From NCBI RefSeq assembly GCF_000146185.1, contig NC_012778.1:417501-481500 (forward strand): a DNA stretch of 64,000 nt, written 5' to 3'. Of this stretch, positions 25,048 through 34,180 are shown piece by piece. The notes below the pieces were generated by a model. It worked only from the letters and a program-made list of their open reading frames with translations. It had not been told where the DNA came from and made no database searches. Source of the DNA: [Eubacterium] eligens ATCC 27750. GTDB lineage: Bacteria; Bacillota; Clostridia; Lachnospirales; Lachnospiraceae. The position numbers and the translations under genes were made by a program. Numbering within the stretch: position 1 is the stretch's first letter; every line of letters begins with the position of its first letter.

Positions 25048-26385
25048 TTACTTAGCAGAAGAACTGCTTTCTGTTGCAGATGTATCTTTAACAAGGCCAT
25101 CAGGATGGAGTGAAACATTTAATTCACTTGTGCTTTCATCGTAATCATCGCCAAGAATCTGCTTAACGAGAGTCTGGCAGTATGAAAGGCTGAAATCAGA
25201 GCAGCCGGAATCGTTGCGGATTGCATTGCCTGATGCAAGTGATTCTGTGTAATCACTTAATTTATATGTAGTGATTGCTTTCTTGCCGAAAAGCTTCTGT
25301 GTTATGACAGGTGTAAGATTGTAATTCTTAACATAACAGCCTGTTTCATCTTTAACAAGTGTCATCTTAGCCATACCGCCTATCATACGAGGCTTCTGGT
25401 CCTGATTAGAAACGAAGTTACCAAGTGAATAGTATACAAGCATTTCATGCCCCTTAGTATCAGATACTACCTCGACAGGCTCAAGGACATGAGGATGTGT
25501 ACCGATAACAACATCAACACCAAGGCTTAAGAAAAGCTGTGTCCAGTAATTCTGGTTAGAATCTGGTGTGTAGACATATTCAGTACCCCAGTGTGGAAGT
25601 ACAATAACCATATCAGCAAGCTGTTTAGCCTTAGTTACATCTGCTGTAATCTTATCCTTATCAAGCATGTTTACAATATAAGGCTTGGAATCAGGAATAG
25701 GAATTCCATTAGTTCCGTATGTGTAGTTAAGAAATGCTATCTTGAAGCCTTCTTTTTCATAAACATATATATTCTCATAATCTTCCTCTGTTTCGTTGAT
25801 ACCAAGAACAGTAGTATCAGGATGATAAGTCTTCCAGAATGAAAGGCAGTTCTCAACACCCTTAAGTCCTTTGTCTAATGTGTGGTTGGTAGCATGAAGG
25901 ATAATGTTGAAGCCTGCTTTAACTTCTGCATCACCAAGTGCCCATGGTGAGTTAAATGTTGGATATCCTGTGTAAGCAAAATCAGAACCGCCGAGGATTG
26001 TTTCCTGATTAACGATTTTTATGTCTGCAGAGCTGATATCCTTAGCTATGTTAGTGTAGAGGTGGTCGAAGTTGTAAGTTTCATCATCCATAAGACCACT
26101 TTTTACAACACCTTCATGCATAAGCATATCACCAATCATCATAAGGTCGACTTCGACAGTAGGAACCTTGGTTGTAGTTTCTTCCTCTGTTGTGGGTTCA
26201 GCAGTAGTCTCATTATTCTGGTTATCGGCAACAGAAGGATTATTTTCTTTTTTGTGACTGCCAATAACAGCGAATACGATACTTATAGTTACAACAAAGA
26301 GTACAGCAGCAATGATAGCAATGAGTTTTACATTAAGTTCAGAGCGTCTGCGTCTCTTAAGAGGTACATTTGTTTTCTTAGCCAT
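25048..26385 (-). CDS. CapA-family protein, membrane-anchored
   Basis: 445 residues. Basic cytoplasmic start ('KRRRRSE'), one membrane segment (about 20-42), an acidic Thr-rich linker, then the CapA metallophosphatase-like fold: 'IGDMLMHEGVV', 'NQETILGG', 'LHATNHTLDKG', 'LPHWGTEY' and 'GTHPHVLEPVE'. Related proteins take part in poly-gamma-glutamate or other surface-polymer handling. 'aagggag' precedes the start. The deacetylase gene follows on the same strand, and both act at the cell surface. Confidence 0.88.
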   Translation of the reverse strand: MAKKTNVPLKRRRRSELNVKLIAIIAAVLFVVTISIVFAVIGSHKKENNPSVADNQNNETTAEPTTEEETTTKVPTVEVDLMMIGDMLMHEGVVKSGLMDDETYNFDHLYTNIAKDISSADIKIVNQETILGGSDFAYTGYPTFNSPWALGDAEVKAGFNIILHATNHTLDKGLKGVENCLSFWKTYHPDTTVLGINETEEDYENIYVYEKEGFKIAFLNYTYGTNGIPIPDSKPYIVNMLDKDKITADVTKAKQLADMVIVLPHWGTEYVYTPDSNQNYWTQLFLSLGVDVVIGTHPHVLEPVEVVSDTKGHEMLVYYSLGNFVSNQDQKPRMIGGMAKMTLVKDETGCYVKNYNLTPVITQKLFGKKAITTYKLSDYTESLASGNAIRNDSGCSDFSLSYCQTLVKQILGDDYDESTSELNVSLHPDGLVKDTSATESSSSAK

Positions 26386-26575
26386 AATTTATCTCCCTTA
26401 AAATTATTAATATATGTCTTAAAAAGACAAAATATGCATAACTATGGTACATTAAGAAACAAAATTTTTCAAGAAAAATATTAGTATTCTACACAAAGAG
26501 ATTAAAATGTAGTATATTTATAAAAGTTGGCAATAAGCCACAATAAGAAATATATAATTATAACGGAGGTTTCTT

Positions 26576-27910
26576 ATGAGCAGATACACTAAGGACGATA
26601 TATTCAGAATGGTTGAAGAAGAGGATGTAGAGTTTATACGTCTTCAGTTTACAGATATTTTTGGAACACTCAAGAATATTGCAATTACTTCAAGCCAGCT
26701 TGAGAAGGCACTTGATAACAAATGCATGTTTGACGGTTCTTCTGTTGAAGGCTTTGTAAGAATTGAAGAGTCAGATATGTATCTGTATCCTGACTACGAT
26801 ACATTTGAAATATTCCCATGGAGACCACAGCAGGGAAAGGTTGCAAGACTTATCTGTGATGTGTATACACCAGATGGCAAGCCTTTTGAGGGCGACCCAA
26901 GATGGATACTTAAGAAAACTATTAAAGAAGCGAATGAAATGGGATACCGCTTTGATGTCGGTCCAGAATGTGAATTTTTCTTATTCCATACAGATGACAA
27001 CGGACTTCCTACAACTTTAAGCCATGAAAAAGCTGGATATTTTGATCTTGGACCTAATGACCTGGGCGAGAATATAAGAAGAGATATGGTTCTTACTCTT
27101 GAGGATATGGGGTTTGAGATTGAGGCTTCACATCATGAGGTTGCTCCTGCACAGCATGAGATTGATTTTAAATATGATGAGGCTTTAAAGACAGCAGATA
27201 ATATACAGACATTTAAGATGACAGTTAAGACAATTGCCAAGAGACATGGACTTTATGCAACATTTATGCCAAAGCCAAAGTTTGGTATCAGCGGTTCTGG
27301 AATGCATATTAATATGTCACTTGCAACTGAAGAGGGTAAGAATATATTTGCAGATGAGAATGGAAAGATTGGTTTATCAGATGATGCATATCATTTTATT
27401 GCTGGTATTATGAAGCACGCAAGAGGTATGTCAGCAATAACTAATCCGCTTGTTAATTCATATAAAAGACTTGTTCCGGGATATGAAGCACCTGTATATA
27501 TAGCATGGTCAGCAAAGAACAGAAGTCCGCTTATAAGAATACCTGCATCAAGAGGAAATGGAACAAGAGTTGAGTTAAGAAATCCGGATCCTACAGCTAA
27601 TCCATATCTCGTGCTGGCACTCTGCCTTGCAGCAGGACTTGATGGTATTAAGAACAAGATAGAAGTACCTGAGAGTGTTGACTGCAATATATATGAGATG
27701 ACACCTGGCGAGAGAAGGGCAGCAGGAATAGAGAATATGCCGGCAGACCTTAAGGAAGCTGTTGACTGTCTTGTGACAGACGAATTTTTATGCAGCGTAC
27801 TTGGAGAACATATTACAACCAAATATGTTGAAGCTAAGATGAAAGAATGGGAAAACTACACAACAAGGGTCTCACAGTGGGAAATTGATGAATATCTCTA
27901 CAAGTATTGA
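26576..27910 (+). CDS. glnA: glutamine synthetase, type I
   Basis: 444 residues, the length of the Firmicute GSI-alpha form. '[10 protein letters not shown]', '[10 protein letters not shown]', 'GPECEFFLF', '[11 protein letters not shown]' and 'NRSPLIRIP' are active-site blocks. No adenylylation-type Tyr loop is obvious. Makes glutamine from glutamate, ammonia and ATP. 'acggagg' precedes the start. An ANTAR regulator follows after 44 nt, suggesting joint nitrogen control. Confidence 0.96.
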   Translation: MSRYTKDDIFRMVEEEDVEFIRLQFTDIFGTLKNIAITSSQLEKALDNKCMFDGSSVEGFVRIEESDMYLYPDYDTFEIFPWRPQQGKVARLICDVYTPDGKPFEGDPRWILKKTIKEANEMGYRFDVGPECEFFLFHTDDNGLPTTLSHEKAGYFDLGPNDLGENIRRDMVLTLEDMGFEIEASHHEVAPAQHEIDFKYDEALKTADNIQTFKMTVKTIAKRHGLYATFMPKPKFGISGSGMHINMSLATEEGKNIFADENGKIGLSDDAYHFIAGIMKHARGMSAITNPLVNSYKRLVPGYEAPVYIAWSAKNRSPLIRIPASRGNGTRVELRNPDPTANPYLVLALCLAAGLDGIKNKIEVPESVDCNIYEMTPGERRAAGIENMPADLKEAVDCLVTDEFLCSVLGEHITTKYVEAKMKEWENYTTRVSQWEIDEYLYKY

Positions 27911-27954
27911 TTAAACATGGTAAAGCGTATGCTAAGTAGAAAAGGAGTTAATTG

Positions 27955-28509
27955 ATGTCCACATTGATTGTAGCATTTCCTAAGTTAGAGGAGGCTAAAA
28001 CAGTAAGGAATCTTTTGATTCACAGAGGCTTCGATGTCGCTGTACCATGTACAAGTGGGGCACAGGCAATCAATCAGGCTGATACTTTGTCTGATGGAAT
28101 CATAATATGCGGATATAAGCTGTCAGATAATATGGTTTATACTGAATTATATGAATATAAGCCAAAGAGCTTTGAGATGTTGTTAGTTGCGTCCCAGAAC
28201 AGATGGGAAGATTGTCAGGACAATGGAATTGTATGTGCAGCAATGCCAATAAAGGTTAATGACCTTGTGTCAACTATAGAGATGATGCTTCAGGCACAGA
28301 TAAGGCGTAGAAGGAAATTAAGGTCACAGCCAAGAAAGAGAAGTCCGGAAGAACAGAAGATAATTGATGATGCAAAGCATCTGCTTATGGAAAGAAATAA
28401 TATGTCAGAGCAGGAGGCATTCAGATATATCCAGAAATGCAGCATGGACAGTGGCAATACAATGGTAGAGTCAGCAACTATGGTAATGGGAATATATCAG
28501 GATGTATAA
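27955..28509 (+). CDS. ANTAR-domain RNA-binding regulator with pseudo-receiver
   Basis: 184 residues. The N-terminal half has a receiver-like fold but lacks the acidic pocket and phospho-Asp: the beta-3 end reads 'GIIICGYKLSD', with Cys where Asp is expected. The C-terminal ANTAR domain ('EEQKIIDDAKHLLMERNNMS', 'EAFRYIQKCSMD') binds paired hexaloop hairpins in nascent RNA and prevents termination. Placement after glnA suggests nitrogen regulation, as known for other ANTAR proteins. No obvious target hairpin pair is seen in the glnA leader. Confidence 0.88.
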   Translation: MSTLIVAFPKLEEAKTVRNLLIHRGFDVAVPCTSGAQAINQADTLSDGIIICGYKLSDNMVYTELYEYKPKSFEMLLVASQNRWEDCQDNGIVCAAMPIKVNDLVSTIEMMLQAQIRRRRKLRSQPRKRSPEEQKIIDDAKHLLMERNNMSEQEAFRYIQKCSMDSGNTMVESATMVMGIYQDV

Positions 28510-28556
28510 CAAATGTGTTTCATTACTACATTTATAATATGAAAAGGAGACCAGGT

Positions 28557-29456
28557 ATGAAGTTTACTAAAATGCATGGAGCAGGCAACGACTACATATA
28601 CGTAGACTGCACACAGTCGGTAATTGATAATCCGTCACAGGTCGCAATTGATTTAAGTGACAGACATTTTGGAATAGGTTCAGATGGACTTATTCTTATT
28701 AAGAACTCAGATAAAGCTGATTTCTTTATGGAGATGTACAACGCAGATGGTTCGCAGGGACAGATGTGTGGCAATGGAATAAGATGTGTTGGAAAGTTCG
28801 TATATGACAACGGACTTACAGATAAAACAACAGTTACTATTGATACACTTGCAGGTGTGAAGATACTTGAGCTTAAAACTGGTGCAGATGGCAAGGTTGA
28901 GACGGCAAGGGTTAACATGGGCGCACCAATTCTTGAGGCAGCACAGATTCCTGTCGATACGAAGGGACTTAAAGAATATAAAGGCTGTGAGATAGAGACA
29001 ATTGCCGGAAAGGTTGTTAAGACACCTGTTGTGGATGAGACTATTGTTGTAGAAGGTAAGGAGTACAAGGTAACAGCAGTTTCAATGGGTAATCCTCATG
29101 CTATTGTTTATCTTGATAAAGATATTGATATTAAGAAATTTGAGATTGAAAAAATCGGACCTTTCTTTGAAAATCACAAAGCATTTCCAGAGAGAATTAA
29201 TACTGAATTCATTCAGGTTGTAGATAAGAATAATCTTAATATGCGTGTGTGGGAGAGAGGTTCCGGGGAGACACTTGCCTGTGGTACAGGTGCATGTGCG
29301 AGCCTTGTTGCAACTGTTCTTAACGGAATGTGCGACACAACAGCAACACTTCATCTTCTTGGAGGTGACTTAAAGATTACATGGGATAAAGATGAGAATA
29401 CCGTATATCTTGAAGGCCCGGCTAAAACAGTATTTACAGGGGAGGTAGATATTTAA
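28557..29456 (+). CDS. dapF: diaminopimelate epimerase
   Basis: 299 residues. The two catalytic Cys lie in 'QMCGNGIRC' and 'ACGTGACA', and 'MHGAGNDYIYVD' opens the protein. Converts LL- to meso-diaminopimelate for lysine and peptidoglycan. ATG 28557 is the start: 'aaaggaga' is upstream, and the product begins at the family's usual position. Confidence 0.95.
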   Translation: MKFTKMHGAGNDYIYVDCTQSVIDNPSQVAIDLSDRHFGIGSDGLILIKNSDKADFFMEMYNADGSQGQMCGNGIRCVGKFVYDNGLTDKTTVTIDTLAGVKILELKTGADGKVETARVNMGAPILEAAQIPVDTKGLKEYKGCEIETIAGKVVKTPVVDETIVVEGKEYKVTAVSMGNPHAIVYLDKDIDIKKFEIEKIGPFFENHKAFPERINTEFIQVVDKNNLNMRVWERGSGETLACGTGACASLVATVLNGMCDTTATLHLLGGDLKITWDKDENTVYLEGPAKTVFTGEVDI

Positions 29457-29457
29457 T

Positions 29458-30087
29458 ATGATGACAGATATGACAATGGATAATTTCCTTGCGGTTTTAT
29501 CTTCAAGTGAGCCGGTGCCGGGTGGCGGCGGAGCATGCGGATATGTGGCAGCAGTAGGTATGAGCCTTGGTAATATGGTGCTGGCACTTACTACCGGAAA
29601 GAAGAAATACGCAGAGTATCAGGAAGAGATTGAAGAACTTATTGTTAAAGCTACAGATCTTACAAAGAGACTTGCAGAGTGCATGGATAAGGATGCAGAG
29701 AGCTTTAAGCCTCTTGCAGCAGCTTATGGTCTTCCTAAGGATACAGAAGAACAGATTAAGGAAAGAGAAGCAATTATGGCAAAGGCACTTGTTACAGCCT
29801 CAGAAGCCCCTCTGTCAATGATGGAGCTTATACTTGAAGCCATGAAGCTTATCAACCGTATATCTGTAATTGGAAGCAGAATTGCAATCAGTGATGCAGG
29901 TGTCGGCATAACAATGTGTGAGGCTGCAATGAAGGGTGCTTCGCTTAACGTATTTATCAATACAAAGCTTATGAAGGACAGAGAACTTGCTGAAGATATG
30001 AACTTTAAGGCAGATAAGATGCTTGCTGAAGCAGCACAGATTGAAGAAGAAACATTTGGAAGAGTTATGGACGCTGTAAGACCATAG
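29458..30087 (+). CDS. cyclodeaminase/cyclohydrolase family protein (FchA-like)
   Basis: 209 residues, helical. 'PVPGGGGACGYVAAVG' near the start is the family signature shared by methenyl-THF cyclohydrolase FchA and formimino-THF cyclodeaminase. It begins 1 nt after dapF and is followed by folD, so a one-carbon folate role is likely. Since FolD also has cyclohydrolase activity, this enzyme may be redundant or may serve formimino-THF. Confidence 0.88.
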   Translation: MMTDMTMDNFLAVLSSSEPVPGGGGACGYVAAVGMSLGNMVLALTTGKKKYAEYQEEIEELIVKATDLTKRLAECMDKDAESFKPLAAAYGLPKDTEEQIKEREAIMAKALVTASEAPLSMMELILEAMKLINRISVIGSRIAISDAGVGITMCEAAMKGASLNVFINTKLMKDRELAEDMNFKADKMLAEAAQIEEETFGRVMDAVRP

Positions 30088-30091
30088 AACA

Positions 30092-30184
30092 GGATTGCAA
30101 AATAAGGAGGAAAATTCCTCTCCTCGCTGGGGGAGACAATGTGCTTAAAAAGCACATGGATTTTGCTTCGCAAAACAAGGAGGA
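30092..30184 (+). repeat. repeated leader element supplying the folD ribosome binding site
   Basis: Contains two units ending in a Shine-Dalgarno: 'gattgcaaaataaggagg' (30093-30110) and 'attttgcttcgcaaaac' with 'aaggagg' (30160-30183), separated by about 50 nt that includes 'gtgctt'/'aagcac'. The last unit forms a hairpin 'ttttgc-ttc-gcaaaa' next to the ribosome binding site. A matching arrangement lies at 35139-35218 on the other strand. Confidence 0.75.
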
Positions 30185-30187
30185 ATA

Positions 30188-31030
30188 ATGGAGACACTTA
30201 AGGGATTACCGGTTGCTAATGCTATTAATGAGAAGATTATTGAAGAGATGAAGGACTGGAAGGGCGCAATTCCACATCTTGCAATTGTGCGTGTTGGTGA
30301 AAGACCAGATGATATGTCATATGAGCGTGGCGCTACCAAGAAGATGGAAAAAGTAGGATTCAGATGTACTTCATATACATTTCCTGCTGATATTGATAAT
30401 GATACTTTCCAGAAAGAATTTGACAAGATTAATGAAGATGAGGATATTGACGGAATTCTTCTTTTAAGACCTTTGCCAAAGCATCTTGATGAGAAGGCAA
30501 TTGAGAACAGAATTGCCAGTGTGAAGGATCTGGACGGAATATCACCTATGAATCTTGCAAAGGTATATGCAGGGGATCCGACAGGATATGGTCCATGTAC
30601 AGCAGAAGCTGTAATTGAGATGTTAGATTATGCAGGAGTTGACTTAAAGGGTAAGAGAGCAGTAGTTATCGGAAGAAGTCTTGTTATCGGTAAGCCGGTT
30701 GCGATGATGCTTATGAAGAAGAATGCAACAGTAACAGTGTGTCATACTAAGACAGTTGATATGCCGGGAGTATGTAAGGGTGCTGAGGTGCTTGTTGCGG
30801 CAGCAGGCGTTGCAAAGATGGTTGACAAATCATTTGTTGCAGATGGTGCAGTTGTAATTGACGTTGGAATAAATGTTGATGAAGACGGCAATCTGTGTGG
30901 TGATGTTGATTTTGAAGATGTTGCAGAGAACGCTTCTGTATGTACACCGGTTCCTGGAGGAGTAGGTTCGGTAACAACATCAGTTCTTGCAAAACATCTG
31001 CTTAAGGCAGCTAAGGCAAGAAGAGCATAA
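30188..31030 (+). CDS. folD: methylene-THF dehydrogenase / methenyl-THF cyclohydrolase
   Basis: 280 residues. 'YERGATKKMEKVGF' is the catalytic Lys region (the usual Y-x-x-x-K), 'DGILLLRPLPKHL' and 'VIGRSLVIGKPVAMML' are conserved blocks, and 'TPVPGGVGSVTTSVL' closes the protein. One variation: the usual 'VGRS.IVG.P' is intact, but 'QLPLP' reads 'RPLPK'. Interconverts methylene-, methenyl- and formyl-THF. Preceded by the repeated leader. Confidence 0.94.
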   Translation: METLKGLPVANAINEKIIEEMKDWKGAIPHLAIVRVGERPDDMSYERGATKKMEKVGFRCTSYTFPADIDNDTFQKEFDKINEDEDIDGILLLRPLPKHLDEKAIENRIASVKDLDGISPMNLAKVYAGDPTGYGPCTAEAVIEMLDYAGVDLKGKRAVVIGRSLVIGKPVAMMLMKKNATVTVCHTKTVDMPGVCKGAEVLVAAAGVAKMVDKSFVADGAVVIDVGINVDEDGNLCGDVDFEDVAENASVCTPVPGGVGSVTTSVLAKHLLKAAKARRA

Positions 31031-31066
31031 AAAAGTCCTTGCTTTATTGTACATAAGAATGTATTA

Positions 31067-31114
31067 TAATTTGCGGTATGAATTGGTAGCACCAATTTAT
31101 ACCGCAAATTTTTA
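31067..31114 (+). terminator. terminator of folD or attenuator of lrgAB
   Basis: Long stem 'aatttgcggtat' / 'ataccgcaaatt' extended by 'aattgg' / 'ccaatt', then TTTTT. A TATAAT at 31064-31069 overlaps its left arm, so an lrgA promoter may be interlocked with it. Confidence 0.8.
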
Positions 31115-31129
31115 TTATGGAGAAATGTT

Positions 31130-31525
31130 ATGAAATTATTGAGACAGTTTCTTATAATACTGGCTATTTCATTTGTCGGAGAAGCACTTAAATATCTGCT
31201 TCCGCTGCCGGTTCCAGCCAGTATATATGGAATGGTGATACTTTTTGTTGGACTTCTTACCGGACTTATAAAGCTTAGCTGGGTAAAAGACGCAGGAAAA
31301 TTTCTTATAGCTGTAATGCCTGTTATGTTCATTCCGGCAGGAGTAGGACTGATGTCTTCATGGGGGGTATTAAAACCTATGCTCGTGCCGGTGCTTGTTG
31401 TTACGGTTGTTGCTATAATTACGGTTATGGCGGTTACAGGTCAGGCTTCACAGATAATCATACGTGCTGACAGGAAGAGAGAATTACGCAAAGCACAAAG
31501 AAATGAGGTTAATACTAATGAATGA
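31130..31525 (+). CDS. lrgA: LrgA/CidA-family membrane protein
   Basis: 131 residues with four membrane segments. 'LPLPVPASIYGMVILF' and 'FIPAGVGLM' are the family motifs. LrgA/CidA proteins are holin-like and affect murein hydrolase activity or pyruvate transport. It overlaps lrgB by 8 nt. Confidence 0.9.
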   Translation: MKLLRQFLIILAISFVGEALKYLLPLPVPASIYGMVILFVGLLTGLIKLSWVKDAGKFLIAVMPVMFIPAGVGLMSSWGVLKPMLVPVLVVTVVAIITVMAVTGQASQIIIRADRKRELRKAQRNEVNTNE

Positions 31526-32210
31526 TTTTTTCAGAGAATCACTTTTTGCCGGAGTCACATTAAGTCTTTTATCATACTTTATTGGTTCTGTGCTTAAGAA
31601 AAAATTTAAGCTTGGAATATTCAATCCACTGCTTATATCAATAATAATAACAATAATAGTACTTGCAGTATCAGGCGTTGATTATGATGTATATAATCAG
31701 GGTGCCAGGTATCTTAGCTGGTTTCTTACACCGGCAACTGTATGTCTTGCAATTCCGCTGTATGAGCAGTGGAGTCTTCTTAAGAAGAATTACAAGGCAG
31801 TTGTTGTAGGAATAGCATCAGGTGTGCTTACAAGTTTAACAACGGTACTTGTGTTATCTAAAATTATGAATCTGAGTCATGCAGAATATGTTACTCTTCT
31901 TCCGAAGTCAATAACTACTGCTATTGGTATGGGAGTTTCTGAGGAACTTGGAGGTTATGTAACAATCACAGTTGCAGTTATTGTTGTAACAGGAGTTCTT
32001 GGAAATATATTTGGTGAGCTTATATGTAAAATATTCAGAATAAAAGAACCGATTGCCAAAGGACTTGCGTTAGGATCTGCTGCACATGCGATAGGAACAG
32101 CCAAGGCTATGGAAATGGGCGAAGTTGAAGGTGCAATGAGCAGCTTATCAATTGCAGTTGCAGGTATACTTACAGTTGTACTTTCATCAGTATTTGCTGG
32201 ATTTATGTAA
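31518..32210 (+). CDS. lrgB: LrgB-family membrane protein
   Basis: 230 residues, about seven membrane segments. 'LLPKSITTAIGMGVSEELGG' and 'GSAAHAIGTAKAMEMGE' are the LrgB signatures. Partner of LrgA. ATG 31518 overlaps the lrgA stop and has 'gaggt' 10 nt upstream; extension to 31464 would only repeat lrgA sequence in another frame. Confidence 0.92.
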   Translation: MNDFFRESLFAGVTLSLLSYFIGSVLKKKFKLGIFNPLLISIIITIIVLAVSGVDYDVYNQGARYLSWFLTPATVCLAIPLYEQWSLLKKNYKAVVVGIASGVLTSLTTVLVLSKIMNLSHAEYVTLLPKSITTAIGMGVSEELGGYVTITVAVIVVTGVLGNIFGELICKIFRIKEPIAKGLALGSAAHAIGTAKAMEMGEVEGAMSSLSIAVAGILTVVLSSVFAGFM

Positions 32211-32228
32211 AATTAGGAGGCGTTAAAC

Positions 32229-32804
32229 ATGATAATCACAATTGCAAGACAATGTGGATGTATGGGAGACCAGATAGGAAAAGCACTGGCAGAGAAATAT
32301 TTTATACCATTTTATGATAAGGATGCCGTGTGCAGACTTGCGAAAGAAAAAGGCTTGTATGAGAAGTATCCATATTTTTATGGAGAAATGCCTCTTGATA
32401 TGCTGCTGTATGCTGATACAATGGCAGGCGATGATACAACAGATAATGGAAAAACTCCACGCAAGGCTATGGCTGACATAATCGGTAATGAAAATTGCGT
32501 AGTTGTCGGCAGATGCGGAAATAATGCATTCAGACACAGAGAAGATGTTATATCAGTATTTCTCACAGGAAACAAAGAAAAAAGAGTAGAACTTATAGAA
32601 AAGAAGCACAATGTCAGCCCTAAGAAAGCAGCTAAGATAGTTGAAGATACAGACCTTAGAAGACGTTCATATCACAATTATTATACAGGTGAAGAATGGG
32701 GAAATGCAGAATATTACGATATATGCATAGATGTTTCAAAGGTTGGGGAAGATGGTGCACTAAGACTTATAGAAGCCTATATTAATGAGACAGGGGTGTT
32801 ATAA
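32229..32804 (+). CDS. cytidylate kinase-like protein
   Basis: 191 residues, matching the cytidylate-kinase-like family (AAA/P-loop related). It opens 'MIITIARQCGCMGDQIGKAL', where the normal Walker A is replaced by a G-x-x-G-x-x-I-G pattern, and has 'VVGRCGNNAF' and 'RVELIEKKHNVSPKKA'. Substrate unproven. 'aggagg' is present, and it follows lrgB by 18 nt. Confidence 0.8.
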   Translation: MIITIARQCGCMGDQIGKALAEKYFIPFYDKDAVCRLAKEKGLYEKYPYFYGEMPLDMLLYADTMAGDDTTDNGKTPRKAMADIIGNENCVVVGRCGNNAFRHREDVISVFLTGNKEKRVELIEKKHNVSPKKAAKIVEDTDLRRRSYHNYYTGEEWGNAEYYDICIDVSKVGEDGALRLIEAYINETGVL

Positions 32805-32820
32805 GCTGAAACAGGATAAT

Positions 32821-33501
32821 ATGAATCAGAAGAAAATATCGCAGGAATACGAAAAGGCAATTCAATATATTTATGAGCTTATGAAAAGCGGGGAGCTTAC
32901 AATAGGAAGCAGGCTGCCTACTGAGCGTGCACTTGCAGAAACACTTGGAATAGGACGCAATTCAACAAGAGAAGCTTTAAGTATTATGCATGGAATGGGA
33001 CTTATAGAACGCCGTCAGGGTTCTGGTAATTATATATCAGAGAATGTCGGTCAGTCTATAAAGCAGACTATATTAATGATGATTGCATTAAAGACTATTA
33101 CTAAGCGTGAAGTATGTGAATTCCGCCGCATGATGGAAAAGTCAGTGTGTAATGCAGTAATACATACAGGTCTTACGAAAGAACAACAGGAGCGCTTGGA
33201 AAGCATGGTTAATCATATGAGCATGGTAACAGGTGAAAACCTTGTTGATACTGATAAAGCATTTCACGAGGAACTGATTGCAGATACCGGAAACAACCTG
33301 TGGATTACACTGATGGAAGCTGTTGTTGAAGTCTACCGCGAATGGATAGATTATGTCATAAAGCATGCAGATGGAATTAAGAAAAAGAAACTTTTAAAGA
33401 CACATGAAATGATATATGATAGCCTTATAAAGAAGGATATTGAGACACTTAATGCAGCGATTGATGAGCATTACGATATAATTGAGGAGCTGCTGGGATA
33501 A
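32821..33501 (+). CDS. GntR-family transcription regulator (FadR type)
   Basis: 226 residues. Winged HTH at about 8-75 ('SRLPTERALAETLGIGRNST', 'LIERRQGSGNYIS') and an all-helical FCD-like ligand domain ('FRRMMEKSVCNAVIH', 'KAFHEELI', 'HEMIYDSLI'). The start at 32821 is the first ATG with the conserved N-terminus; the ribosome binding site 'cagga' is weak. It may regulate the lrgAB-kinase genes just upstream. Confidence 0.88.
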   Translation: MNQKKISQEYEKAIQYIYELMKSGELTIGSRLPTERALAETLGIGRNSTREALSIMHGMGLIERRQGSGNYISENVGQSIKQTILMMIALKTITKREVCEFRRMMEKSVCNAVIHTGLTKEQQERLESMVNHMSMVTGENLVDTDKAFHEELIADTGNNLWITLMEAVVEVYREWIDYVIKHADGIKKKKLLKTHEMIYDSLIKKDIETLNAAIDEHYDIIEELLG

Positions 33502-33524
33502 AGAAGTCATAACAAGGAGGATAT

Positions 33525-34175
33525 ATGAAATACAAAATTGTTGTATTTGATCTGGACGGAACGATACTTAATACATTGGAAGACCTTGCAGATAGTACTA
33601 ATTATGCACTTTCAGTATTTGACATGCCTGAGAGGACGATTGAAGAAATCAGACATTTTGTTGGTAATGGGATAAGAAAGCTGATGGAAAGAGCAGTACC
33701 ACAGGGAACACCAGAAAGCATGATAGTTAAGGTGCATGAAACATTTACAGAGCATTACAAGAAGCACTGTGCCGATAAGACAAGACCTTATGATGGAATA
33801 AAAGAACTTATTGAGAATATAAGAAATGCCGGTGTGTACACTGCGGTTGTATCTAACAAGGCTGATTATGGAGTGCAGATTTTATGCAAAGATTATTTTC
33901 CGGGACTATTTGATTATGCGGTTGGAGAGAGAGAAGGCATAAGAAGAAAACCATATCCGGACAGCGTTAATGAAGTATTAAGACAGTTTGATGTTGACAG
34001 AACACAGGCTGTATATGTCGGGGATTCAGAAGTAGATGTCCAGACAGCGGCTAATGCAGGAATGGATGTATGTATGGTTGGCTGGGGCTTCAGAGATGAA
34101 GAATTCTTAAAGGAAAACGGGGCTGAGTTTGTTGTACACAGCCCCGAAGAAGCATGGGAATTCATTAATAAGTAA
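33525..34175 (+). CDS. HAD-family phosphatase (phosphoglycolate phosphatase-like)
   Basis: 216 residues. HAD motifs: I 'DLDGTILNT', II 'VVSNKAD', III 'KPYPDSV', IV 'YVGDSEVDV'. The helical cap after motif I is that of Gph/PGMB-type enzymes. Likely dephosphorylates a small sugar phosphate or phosphoglycolate. 'aaggagg' is 5 nt before the start. Confidence 0.88.
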   Translation: MKYKIVVFDLDGTILNTLEDLADSTNYALSVFDMPERTIEEIRHFVGNGIRKLMERAVPQGTPESMIVKVHETFTEHYKKHCADKTRPYDGIKELIENIRNAGVYTAVVSNKADYGVQILCKDYFPGLFDYAVGEREGIRRKPYPDSVNEVLRQFDVDRTQAVYVGDSEVDVQTAANAGMDVCMVGWGFRDEEFLKENGAEFVVHSPEEAWEFINK

Positions 34176-34180
34176 TATAC

